Shown here in pieces: positions 55,378 to 62,764 of a DNA stretch of 64,000 nt; the stretch's first letter is position 1; each line of letters opens with the position of its first letter. The stretch spans positions 124,001 through 188,000 of the forward strand of contig NZ_JAVRHM010000003.1 of assembly GCF_031846525.1 (NCBI RefSeq), read 5' to 3'. The DNA is from Autumnicola patrickiae. Lineage in GTDB: Bacteria; Bacteroidota; Bacteroidia; Flavobacteriales; Flavobacteriaceae. Under the pieces are notes generated by a model that saw nothing but the letters and a program-made list of their open reading frames with translations, was not told the DNA's origin and did not search any database. Made by a program: the position numbers and the translations under genes.

Positions 55378-55662
55378 ATGGCAACTCAAGATTCAAAAAC
55401 AACAACAGACCACAAGACGATTAAAAAATGGGCTGAAGAGCGGGATGGAAAACCATCTTTAGTTAAAGGAACAGGTGACAGCGGTAAAGGAGGGGGATTA
55501 CTGAGAATAGATTTTCCCGGAGGAGCTGAGGAAAGCCTGGAAGAAGTTTCCTGGGACAAATTCTTCAGTATTTTTGATGAGAACGACCTACAGTTTCTTT
55601 ATCAGGAAAAAACCAAAGATGGTAGCAAAAGCCGCTTTAATAAATTTGTAAATAAAGACTAA
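55378..55662 (+). CDS. Conserved small protein of unknown function
   Basis: This 94-residue soluble protein has the pattern TTDHKTIKKWAEERDGKPS, then a Gly-rich GTGDSGKGGGLLRIDF, and a C-terminal SWDKFFSIFDENDLQFLYQ with SRFNKFVNK. I recognise this as a widespread small-protein family, often found near stress genes and sometimes mislabelled as a glucan branching enzyme, but no activity is established. It sits between the methyltransferase and the UDP-sugar decarboxylase, with 20 and 44 bases of spacing. It may be a regulatory or binding partner of the cassette. Confidence 0.8.
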   Translation: MATQDSKTTTDHKTIKKWAEERDGKPSLVKGTGDSGKGGGLLRIDFPGGAEESLEEVSWDKFFSIFDENDLQFLYQEKTKDGSKSRFNKFVNKD

Positions 55663-55706
55663 ACGGGAGCCGAAAATTCAAATTATGAGGTTCTAAAAGT
55701 AAAAAT

Positions 55707-56693
55707 ATGGGTAGAGTACTTATTACGGGGGCCGCCGGTTTCCTGGGTTCGCATTTATGTGATCGGTTTATTAAAGAAGGTTTTGATGTAGTGGCAATGG
55801 ACAACCTCATCACAGGTGATCTAAAAAATATAGAACACCTGTTTAAGCTTCCTAATTTTGAATTTTATCATCACGATGTGACCACTTTTGTACACGTGCC
55901 GGGTGAATTGGATTATATTCTCCATTTCGCTTCGCCGGCCAGCCCTATTGATTATCTGAAGATTCCTATTCAGACCTTAAAAGTTGGTGCTTTGGGAACC
56001 CATAACCTTCTGGGACTTGCAAAGGAGAAAAAAGCACGGATTCTTATAGCTTCTACTTCAGAAGTCTATGGTGATCCTCTGGTGCATCCTCAAACCGAAG
56101 AATATTATGGTAATGTAAATACGCTTGGTCCTCGCGGAGTTTATGACGAGGCTAAGAGATTTATGGAATCCATTACTATGGCTTATCACAGGTTTCATGA
56201 TCTTGATACCAGGATCGTGCGTATTTTTAATACTTACGGCCCCAGAATGAGGTTAAATGATGGTCGTGTGATACCTGCGTTTTTAGGCCAGGCTTTGCGT
56301 GGGGAAAACCTTACCATTTTTGGCGATGGTAGCCAGACCCGCTCCTTTTGTTATGTAGACGATCAGATAGAAGGGATTTACAAGCTTTTGATGAGTGATT
56401 ATGTGTATCCTGTGAACATAGGAAATCCAAAGGAAATAACTATTAATGAACTTGCTCACGAAATTCTTGAGCTAACAGGAAGTGATCAAAAGGTAATCAA
56501 TAAGCCGCTTCCTAAGGATGATCCTTTGCAAAGACAACCCGATATTACAAAGGCTAACGAAATACTCGATTGGTTTCCTGCAGTTTCCAGAAAAGAAGGA
56601 TTTGCAAAGACTTATGAGTATTTCAAAAATCTAAGCGATGATGAACTCTTCAAAAAGGAACACAAAGACTTCAAACAATACAATAAAGTCTAA
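55707..56693 (+). CDS. UDP-glucuronate decarboxylase-type (UXS) enzyme
   Basis: The 328-residue extended SDR has GAAGFLGSHLCDRF (8-21), the UXS-typical HFASPASPIDY (73-83), STSEVYGDPLVHPQ, and the catalytic Tyr146/Lys150 in GVYDEAKRFME followed by RIFNTYGPRM. These are characteristic of UDP-xylose synthases, which decarboxylate UDP-glucuronate to UDP-xylose. It probably supplies UDP-xylose, or a related pentose donor, to the four glycosyltransferases. The 3' end is overlapped by the next open frame over 56 bases. No UDP-glucose dehydrogenase is present in the window. Confidence 0.93.
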   Translation: MGRVLITGAAGFLGSHLCDRFIKEGFDVVAMDNLITGDLKNIEHLFKLPNFEFYHHDVTTFVHVPGELDYILHFASPASPIDYLKIPIQTLKVGALGTHNLLGLAKEKKARILIASTSEVYGDPLVHPQTEEYYGNVNTLGPRGVYDEAKRFMESITMAYHRFHDLDTRIVRIFNTYGPRMRLNDGRVIPAFLGQALRGENLTIFGDGSQTRSFCYVDDQIEGIYKLLMSDYVYPVNIGNPKEITINELAHEILELTGSDQKVINKPLPKDDPLQRQPDITKANEILDWFPAVSRKEGFAKTYEYFKNLSDDELFKKEHKDFKQYNKV

Positions 56694-57126
56694 ACCCGGC
56701 AGGATACTTTTAATTCTCCTGCTCCTGACTTTAATCTATCCGGTTTGGTCTTATTTTCAGCTACAGGATATTGAAGGTGAAACAGCTGTTAATGAATATC
56801 TTCTGAACTCTATCCAGAATTACCTGGTGAGTATCTGGATAAGTTGGCTGGTGTTTGTAGGCATTTCCGTTTTTTGGAAATGGACGCGTGAAGAGAATAT
56901 TTTTTTCTATTTCACCTACGGATTTCTGCTACTGGCCTGGGCAGTGCTGGGGGTTTACGTTCAGGACGTGAATTATAGTGGCAGTAACGCTTCAGGAGGA
57001 ATGGCTGTGGGAAATTATCCGGTGATGACGATGATGGTACTGCAACATTTCGTAGCGTCTGTAGTACTTACCATCTTTTTGCAAATAAGCAGCTGGTGGT
57101 TTACCAGGAGATGGCACAGGAGGTAA
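56638..57126 (+). CDS. Small four-helix membrane protein, unknown function
   Basis: This 162-residue frame starts inside the UXS gene (56 bases overlap, ATGATG) and has no later Met before the first membrane segment. Four hydrophobic segments are visible: about 22-41, 60-80, 88-107 and 128-150. The N-terminal 20 residues are basic and Ser/Thr/Asn-rich. I do not recognise the family. It is the only membrane protein of the cassette, so it may anchor the product or the enzymes. Coding character (hydrophobic segments well spaced, no stops) makes it more likely real than not, but the start is uncertain. Confidence 0.65.
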   Translation: MMNSSKRNTKTSNNTIKSKPGRILLILLLLTLIYPVWSYFQLQDIEGETAVNEYLLNSIQNYLVSIWISWLVFVGISVFWKWTREENIFFYFTYGFLLLAWAVLGVYVQDVNYSGSNASGGMAVGNYPVMTMMVLQHFVASVVLTIFLQISSWWFTRRWHRR

Positions 57127-57222
57127 GAATTACTATTTAGATTTTGAATATTCAAATTTTGAATTGAAAAGCACCTCAGAAAGGTTTTCATTTCTGAAGA
57201 AAATCTGATCCTGAAGGTTTTT

Positions 57223-57273
57223 CTTTTTTCAAGGGAAGGTGGCTTTAACAGCGAAGGCTGATAAAGACGGAAG
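57223..57273. repeat. 51-base direct repeat, copy 1
   Basis: This copy matches 57414-57464 at 47 of 51 positions, including the shared core GGTGGCTTTAACAGCGAA and TAAAGACGGAAG. The copies are 191 bases apart, in the same orientation. Confidence 0.85.
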
Positions 57274-57413
57274 AAAAACTACATGCCGATATTTGCCATT
57301 TTTGGAGCTTCGCTTAGTTCTGACTTATATTTGCCAATTTTCCCATTCCTCTTTAATTTCTATAACTTTCTTCTCAATCATGAAGAAAACTGCGCCTCGA
57401 ATGGGTTTCTTCC

Positions 57414-57464
57414 CTTTTTTCAAAGTAAGGTGGCTTTAACAGCGAAAGCTGGTAAAGACGGAAG
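57414..57464. repeat. 51-base direct repeat, copy 2
   Basis: Second copy, ending four bases before the stop of the MFS gene (57468). Four mismatches to copy 1. The element may be part of a dispersed intergenic repeat family. Confidence 0.85.
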
Positions 57465-57467
57465 GGT

Positions 57468-58652
57468 TCAGACTTCTGAAGAATTTTTTATAAACATCGC
57501 CCATAGTCCAAATGCCGGCCCGGCTGCCAGGATGAGAAATAGGTAAATGGGATCAAAAACTTCCGTAAATATATTAAGAAGCTGAATGCTTAAAATGGTT
57601 ATTCCAAATCCTATGGAATTCACAATGGTAAGCGCTGTGCCGCGGGATTCAGGAATAGCATTTTGGGCGACTAGGCTGGAGAACAGAGGGGAGTCTGCAA
57701 CCACCATTATTCCCCAGAAAATCAGGAAAGCGACTGCGACAAGTGGAGAATTCTGAAGAAGCAGTAATGGGGAAAGTAAACAACAACATCCGGAAAGAAA
57801 AAGCGCTGTTGCTGCAGTATTTCGGGTGCCAAATTTTTCCGAAATATAACCTCCGATTATACATGCCAGTCCGCCGGAACCGATAATCAGGAATGAAAGC
57901 AAAGGAATATTAAAATCTGTACCGGGATGAACTTCCTGATAGATTTGTAAAGCTACTGGTACAAAAGCCCAGAAAGCATAAAGCTCCCACATATGTCCAA
58001 AATATCCAAAAGCGGCAGCTTTAAAGTCGGAATTTTTAAAAACCTTAAAAGCGGCTGTAAAATCTCTGTTCAACTTTGGTGTCCTGTACGGCCCATTCGG
58101 AATAAATAGGAAAATGAGCAATCCGCCCAAAACAGATAAAACAGAGGTGGTGATAAGCACGGCTTTCCAGTGCAATTCTCCGAAGCTCGTAATATCTTTT
58201 AAAAGATGAGGAAATGCAGTTCCCAAAACTAAAGCACCAACAAGAAATCCGAGCGAAGTTCCCAGGCCTTTCTGATAATAATCTGTAGCGATCTTCATAC
58301 CTACAGGATAAATTCCGGCGAGGGAGAATCCGGTAAGAAAACGCAGCATTAACAGGCTGTTGAGGGTATTTTCTTCAGAAATAATACTGAAGTTGAACAT
58401 TGCTCCCACTAATGCACAAATAAAGAAAACCCGGGAAGGCGGAAACCGATCTGCAATGCCGAAAATTGCAAAAATCAGGGTGCCGCTTATAAATCCCAAT
58501 TGCACGGCAGAAGTTAAATGACCTAAAGCGGAAGCATCGAGATTATAATTCAGCAGTAAGTCTGCCATCACCGCATTGCCAGCAAACCAAAGGGAAGTAC
58601 AGCAAAACTGGGAAAAGACTATAATTGGTAAAATATGTTTTGCAACAGGCAT
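57468..58652 (-). CDS. Major facilitator superfamily transporter
   Basis: The 394-residue inner-membrane protein has about 12 hydrophobic segments and an MFS layout. It begins MPVAKHILPIIVFSQFCCTS and has a central loop near residue 190 rich in basic residues (RTPKLNRDF). I recognise no substrate-specific motif. A conserved CYNX/NNP-like group is possible. It is convergent with the glyco-cassette and divergent from the 605-residue protein gene, separated from that by 169 bases. Its substrate is unknown. Confidence 0.88.
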   Translation of the reverse strand: MPVAKHILPIIVFSQFCCTSLWFAGNAVMADLLLNYNLDASALGHLTSAVQLGFISGTLIFAIFGIADRFPPSRVFFICALVGAMFNFSIISEENTLNSLLMLRFLTGFSLAGIYPVGMKIATDYYQKGLGTSLGFLVGALVLGTAFPHLLKDITSFGELHWKAVLITTSVLSVLGGLLIFLFIPNGPYRTPKLNRDFTAAFKVFKNSDFKAAAFGYFGHMWELYAFWAFVPVALQIYQEVHPGTDFNIPLLSFLIIGSGGLACIIGGYISEKFGTRNTAATALFLSGCCCLLSPLLLLQNSPLVAVAFLIFWGIMVVADSPLFSSLVAQNAIPESRGTALTIVNSIGFGITILSIQLLNIFTEVFDPIYLFLILAAGPAFGLWAMFIKNSSEV

Positions 58653-58821
58653 ATCCTAGGGGCAGGTTTTAATGCGAAGAAAAGCAAAAATGTTGAAATA
58701 TAAGGAGTAGGAGCTGGTCTGGATTGGCAAATTTCAAGAATGGATTCAGCAATATATGATTTTGATCATATTTCAGGTTGTAAAGCTTCTTCATCTTTGA
58801 GCTTGCCAAAAATTTAAAACA

Positions 58822-60639
58822 ATGAGTGTTCTTTCTCCACATAATTTTCACATCCCGGTTATGGGACTTTCTTTTACAATAGATTCACCTATAAAAGTTG
58901 CCCACTACGGGATAACTTCAGCAATTTCAATTATTGAGGACAATTTGGTTGAAATGATGCGCAAGCATTATTATCAGCAAAGTGATGAGCCATACGTTCC
59001 TATAAATACCAACGAGGAAAATTACCGGGTTCGCCGCCTTACTGATTATCTGAACCTTGTAAACCGCAATGTACAGTCGAAACTGGAAGATTTGCGCTCT
59101 TCTGCTTTTGAAGCAGGATCGGAAATAGTAAAATACTTCGAAATGCTTCCAGAGGAAAGCGGACTTAAGGAAAAGTACAGGCGTTTTCTGGAAATGACAG
59201 GTGAAGCTGAAAAAGTTGACCTCGAGCGGGTTCTTAGAGGCCAGGTAAAAGCCGGTGCAATAGAGGTGAATATTATGACCAAAGTGGATAAAAATAATTT
59301 AGATAAAAAGGGAGAAGTTATTATTGATGGATCTGACGCTCTTGGCGCGTTAAAGGCTTATGCGGAAAGTGACCTGGAGAACTCTTCAGTTATTTTCTCG
59401 GCGGGTATGAATCCGCGTTTGTTTAACTACCTGGAGAATTTCAGGCAATTTGACGCAAGTAGCTGGGGTAAATTTAAGAAGAAGGTGGTCATTAAAGTAA
59501 GTGATTATCGTTCGGCACTTATTCAGGGAAAGTATTTAGCTAAAAAAGGAATTTGGGTAAGTGAATTCAGAATAGAATCGGGGCTTAACTGTGGCGGACA
59601 CGCTTTTGCCACGCAGGGGCTTTTGCTGGGGCCAATCCTGGAAGAATTCAGAAGTAAAAAAGAAGACCTGGCTGATGATCTTTTCAGTCTTTATAATCCG
59701 GCGATCCAAAGCAGGGGCGAGGCAGGTTTTGAAAAGCCGCACCCAATCAGGATCACGGTGCAGGGAGGAATTGGAACTTTCGAAGAAAATAAACTTTTAT
59801 TAAAGCATTATCAGGTAGACGGTACTGGCTGGGGAACTCCATTTTTACTGTGTCCTGAAGCAACAACGGTAGATACCGAAACATTGGAACTTCTTGCCAA
59901 AAGCCAAAAAGAGGATGTTATTTTGAGTAAATCTTCGCCGCTTGGAGTGCGTTTTAATTACCTGAAAGGAACGAGTGCAGAAAAGGAAAGGCTGGGGCGT
60001 ATCCAGAAAGACAAGCCCGGGAGCCCTTGTACAGAAAAATACCTGGTTTCTAATACCGAATTCACAAAAGAACCAATTTGCACGGCTTCAAGAAAATATC
60101 AGAAGCTAAAACTTGAGCAGCTGGATTCTTTAGATCTTCCTGAAGAGGAATACAAGAAGCAAAAGGAAGATCTGCTCAGCAAAGAATGCCTGTGTGTGGG
60201 ATTGAGCAATACTGCTACTTTAAATTATAAGGTACCAATGGTAAAAAAACTGGATGCAGTTACCGTTTGCCCCGGGCCTAATATTGTGAATTTTTCGAAG
60301 TCGGCAAGTCTTCAGGAAATGACAGATCACATTTATGGCAGAGCGGCTTTGCCACAACGTGCAGATCGTCCACATATGTTTGTAAGGGAATTGCAATTAT
60401 ACGTAGATTACCTTCAGGAGGAAATCTCGGGTAGCTTTAATCCCGGACCAAGGGATTACAAGAACTGGAAAAGCTTTTGTGCGAATCTTCTGGAAGGAAT
60501 ATCGCATTACCGTGCCTTAATTGAGGAAGGTTTAATCGAAGATGAAGCAGCTTTTCACAGCGGACTCGCTGCTGCGGAAGAAGAAATTCTTAAAATCCAG
60601 CAGCAACTCGAAAATTCAGGCCAAAAAGTAGCAGTTTAA
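58822..60639 (+). CDS. Nitronate-monooxygenase-like protein of unknown function, 605 residues
   Basis: This soluble protein begins IPVMGLSFTIDSPIKVAHYG, similar in pattern to the first strand of nitronate monooxygenase/FabK-type FMN barrels. Further FMN-type motifs are NCGGHAF (257-262) and VQGGIG (313-318) followed by VDGTGWGTPFLL (332-343). It is nearly twice the usual length: a helical insertion spans about 40-140, and the C-terminal 220 residues are Cys-bearing (Cys403, 420, 456, 458, 483 and one near 540) with a terminal helical region. Related proteins exist in other Bacteroidetes as hypothetical proteins, as far as I remember. Enzymatic activity and cluster binding are inferred and untested. 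Confidence 0.7.
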   Translation: MSVLSPHNFHIPVMGLSFTIDSPIKVAHYGITSAISIIEDNLVEMMRKHYYQQSDEPYVPINTNEENYRVRRLTDYLNLVNRNVQSKLEDLRSSAFEAGSEIVKYFEMLPEESGLKEKYRRFLEMTGEAEKVDLERVLRGQVKAGAIEVNIMTKVDKNNLDKKGEVIIDGSDALGALKAYAESDLENSSVIFSAGMNPRLFNYLENFRQFDASSWGKFKKKVVIKVSDYRSALIQGKYLAKKGIWVSEFRIESGLNCGGHAFATQGLLLGPILEEFRSKKEDLADDLFSLYNPAIQSRGEAGFEKPHPIRITVQGGIGTFEENKLLLKHYQVDGTGWGTPFLLCPEATTVDTETLELLAKSQKEDVILSKSSPLGVRFNYLKGTSAEKERLGRIQKDKPGSPCTEKYLVSNTEFTKEPICTASRKYQKLKLEQLDSLDLPEEEYKKQKEDLLSKECLCVGLSNTATLNYKVPMVKKLDAVTVCPGPNIVNFSKSASLQEMTDHIYGRAALPQRADRPHMFVRELQLYVDYLQEEISGSFNPGPRDYKNWKSFCANLLEGISHYRALIEEGLIEDEAAFHSGLAAAEEEILKIQQQLENSGQKVAV

Positions 60640-60899
60640 TTTTGAAAATACTGAAGAGGCTGTTCTCTTTAGATTTTCGGTCTCGTTAACTTCAGAACAG
60701 CTAAAGTTTATAATACAAATTAGAAGAAGCGTGAATTTTTTCATGCGGCTTTCCCATTTAAGACGAGGTGTTAAAAATAAAAATTTTCAACCTGGAATAA
60801 GGTAGATAATTCCTTGCAAATGCAACTAAAATTTTTAAGAAAAACTTTGAAGCTGCTTAATTTATCGTAATTTAGAAACCTTAAAATAAATTTAAAATT

Positions 60900-61316
60900 A
60901 TGTCTGGACTTTTAAAAGTAGTAGTAGTTGCAGCAGTGGTTTTGGGAGCTAATTCCCTTTCTGCTCAGGAAGAAAACAAAGAATTTGATTCCAATTTCAC
61001 TCACGTTGTCTATTTTTGGTTTAATAATCCTGATAATGCTGAAGATCGACAAACTTTCGAAACTTCCCTTAAAAAATTTCTGAAGAACAGCGAATATGCG
61101 CAGACGAAATTTATTGGAGTACCGGCAGAAACTCCCCGGGAGGTAGTTGATAATTCCTATACATATTCCTTAATTCTTACTTTCCCTTCAAAAGAAATTC
61201 AGGATAAGTACCAGACAGAGCCTGCTCACAAAGTGTTTATAGAAGAATCGTCTCATCTTTGGAAGAAAGTGCAGGTTTACGATTCTGTTGGCATAGATAA
61301 GTTAGCGGAAAAATAG
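60900..61316 (+). CDS. Exported Dabb-like (stress-responsive A/B barrel) protein
   Basis: The 138-residue protein has a signal peptide (VVVVAAVVLGANSLSAQ, cleavage near residue 23) and a single domain starting FTHVVYFWFNNPDN, then DNSYTYSLILTFPSKEIQDKYQ and HKVFIEESSHLWKKVQVYDS, matching the Dabb fold. Most family members are cytoplasmic, so export is a small oddity. Role unknown; stress links come from the plant founding member. It is monocistronic, with a 260-base leader. Confidence 0.85.
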   Translation: MSGLLKVVVVAAVVLGANSLSAQEENKEFDSNFTHVVYFWFNNPDNAEDRQTFETSLKKFLKNSEYAQTKFIGVPAETPREVVDNSYTYSLILTFPSKEIQDKYQTEPAHKVFIEESSHLWKKVQVYDSVGIDKLAEK

Positions 61317-61421
61317 TTTTTTAAGCAATAAAAGTAAAATTCATTTTTATTGGCAACTTAAATTTGTTATTTTGATGGGGTGCTGAAAATGTCAATTTTC
61401 GGTAAAGGCAGGCTGTTACTT

Positions 61422-61845
61422 TTACTCGATTTTCCGAAAATTAATTCCCATTTCCTTCAGTTGGTTTACAATTTGTTGCGTTCTTTATTCCGGTAGGGTT
61501 AAACTTCGGGTTCTTCTATTAAGTTTAAGGTTTAAAACGCTGTCAGCAGTGTTTCGAAAACCTGTGGTAATAGAAACTTCAGAAATTTCCTGTATAGATA
61601 TTGAATCTTTATAAGTGCGATAAAATATTTCCTTTAGGACAAAAATAGTTAAAATGGAAATAAAAGTAACTGCAAAGAAGAGATCTGCTATTCTTCCGGT
61701 TCTAATATATTCCACGAAGTTTACAAAACCCTGATACCCTAAAACCCCCACAAGAATTTTCGAGAAGCCTTCTTATATTTCTGTTTTTCTCTATAATTTG
61801 AACTTTACCGGAATCTATAATAACAAAATTTTCTTTAGAATTCAT
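61422..61845 (-). pseudogene. Broken small membrane-protein gene (frameshift and internal stop)
   Basis: The reverse strand from an ATG at 61845 reads MNSKENFVIIDSGKVQIIEK and then loses its frame near 61775. A second frame continues from there as EGFSKILVGVLGYQGFVNFV and IADLFFAVTFISILTIFVLK, with two hydrophobic stretches. This frame stops at TAA (61485-61487) after TLPE, yet the same frame continues coding-like as RTQQIVNQLKEMGINFRKIE to a stop at 61422. Removing one base and the internal stop would give about 140 residues. The family is unknown. A sequencing error could explain the frameshift, but not easily both lesions. Confidence 0.6.
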
Positions 61846-62031
61846 ATTAATATTTTGGCAACTGTTCTGCTAAGATATTATAGTGTGAGGTAAAATTTCT
61901 TCAGTAGATATTTCGTGATAGAGCAAGTCTAAAAACTACATTATCGGTATCAAGTCCGATTATATTTTCCTCAAATGTGCTTCTGAAGTTGTTTAACAAA
62001 GGTTAAATTAATATTAACAATAAGTGTTTTA

Positions 62032-62064
62032 TTTGCAAAAATGATAGTGTTACTATTATATTTG
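62032..62064 (+). promoter_or_regulatory. Bacteroidetes-type promoter of the TetR gene
   Basis: TTTG at 62032-62035 and TATATTTG at 62057-62064 fit the -33 TTTG / -7 TAnnTTTG consensus with 21 bases between them. The ATG lies 20 bases downstream. Confidence 0.65.
62044..62056 (+). promoter_or_regulatory. Candidate TetR operator
   Basis: ATAGT-GTT-ACTAT is an inverted repeat placed between the -33 and -7 elements. Occupancy would block RNA polymerase, so autoregulation of the TetR-ABC operon is inferred. Confidence 0.45.
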
Positions 62065-62083
62065 CGAACTTTAATATTATTGA

Positions 62084-62764
62084 ATGGAAAATCTGTTTGC
62101 CAGTTTGAAAATAGAGGTTAACCCAAACCTTTATGTAAAGGATCCGGAATCTTCAGCATTAGGTAAGAAGATCGTGGGACATAGTATTCTTTTGATTAAT
62201 GAAATTGGATTTGAGCATTTTACTTTTAAAAAGCTTGGAGCGCAAATAGGCTCTAATGAGAGTTCCATTTACCGTTATTTTGAAAACAAGCATAAGTTAC
62301 TACTTTATCTCACATCCTGGTACTGGGGATGGAAAGAATATCAGCTTGTATTTGCTACAGCCAATATTCAAAATCCCGAAGAAAAACTGGAAGCTGCAAT
62401 TGAGGTATTGACCCGCTGTGTTGAAAAGGATTCCATTATTTCCCATATTGATGAAGTTATTCTGAACAAAGTGGTAATTAATGAATATTCTAAGTCTTAT
62501 CTTTCCAAAGAAGTGGATAAAGAGAATAAGGAAGGTTTTTTTGCTATTTATAACAGATTGGTCGTGCGTCTTAAAAACATTATATTGTCTGTGGATAGGA
62601 ACTATCCCTTTCCTTCTTCTTTGGCCAGTACAATTCTTGAAGGGGCGTTGCATCAGCATTTTTTAAAGGAGCATTTTTCTTCCCTTACAGAGTGTAACGA
62701 TAAAATAAGGCCTTCTGAATATTTTATTCATCTTGTTTCTTCAACCTTAAATTTAAATAAATAA
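62084..62764 (+). CDS. TetR-family transcriptional regulator
   Basis: This 226-residue protein has the TetR N-terminal helix-turn-helix: HSILLINEIGFEHFTFKKLG and SNESSIYRYFENKHKLLLYL (residues about 28-75). The C-terminal helical domain would bind an inducer. Its stop overlaps the start of the ABC transporter gene by one base (TAATG), so the regulator and transporter are co-transcribed and probably coupled. It is likely a repressor acting on the inverted repeat in its own promoter. Confidence 0.9.
   Translation: MENLFASLKIEVNPNLYVKDPESSALGKKIVGHSILLINEIGFEHFTFKKLGAQIGSNESSIYRYFENKHKLLLYLTSWYWGWKEYQLVFATANIQNPEEKLEAAIEVLTRCVEKDSIISHIDEVILNKVVINEYSKSYLSKEVDKENKEGFFAIYNRLVVRLKNIILSVDRNYPFPSSLASTILEGALHQHFLKEHFSSLTECNDKIRPSEYFIHLVSSTLNLNK

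Larger units (their letters stand above)
57127..57467. other. 341-base spacer with a duplicated segment
   Basis: Between the last cassette gene and the convergent MFS gene lies AT-rich sequence with two copies of a 51-base element (57223-57273 and 57414-57464). No credible gene is present; open frames here run through the repeats. Confidence 0.6.

Noticed and set aside
57239..57546. Two plus-strand frames reading ALTAKA-K-DGR-like sequence
   Set aside because: Both derive from the 51-base direct repeat and extend into the reverse complement of the MFS gene; there is no start signal or domain pattern.
61326..61352. CAATAAAA/TTTTATTG hairpin after the Dabb-like gene
   Set aside because: Pure A/T stem with no U-run in either direction; too weak to call as a terminator.
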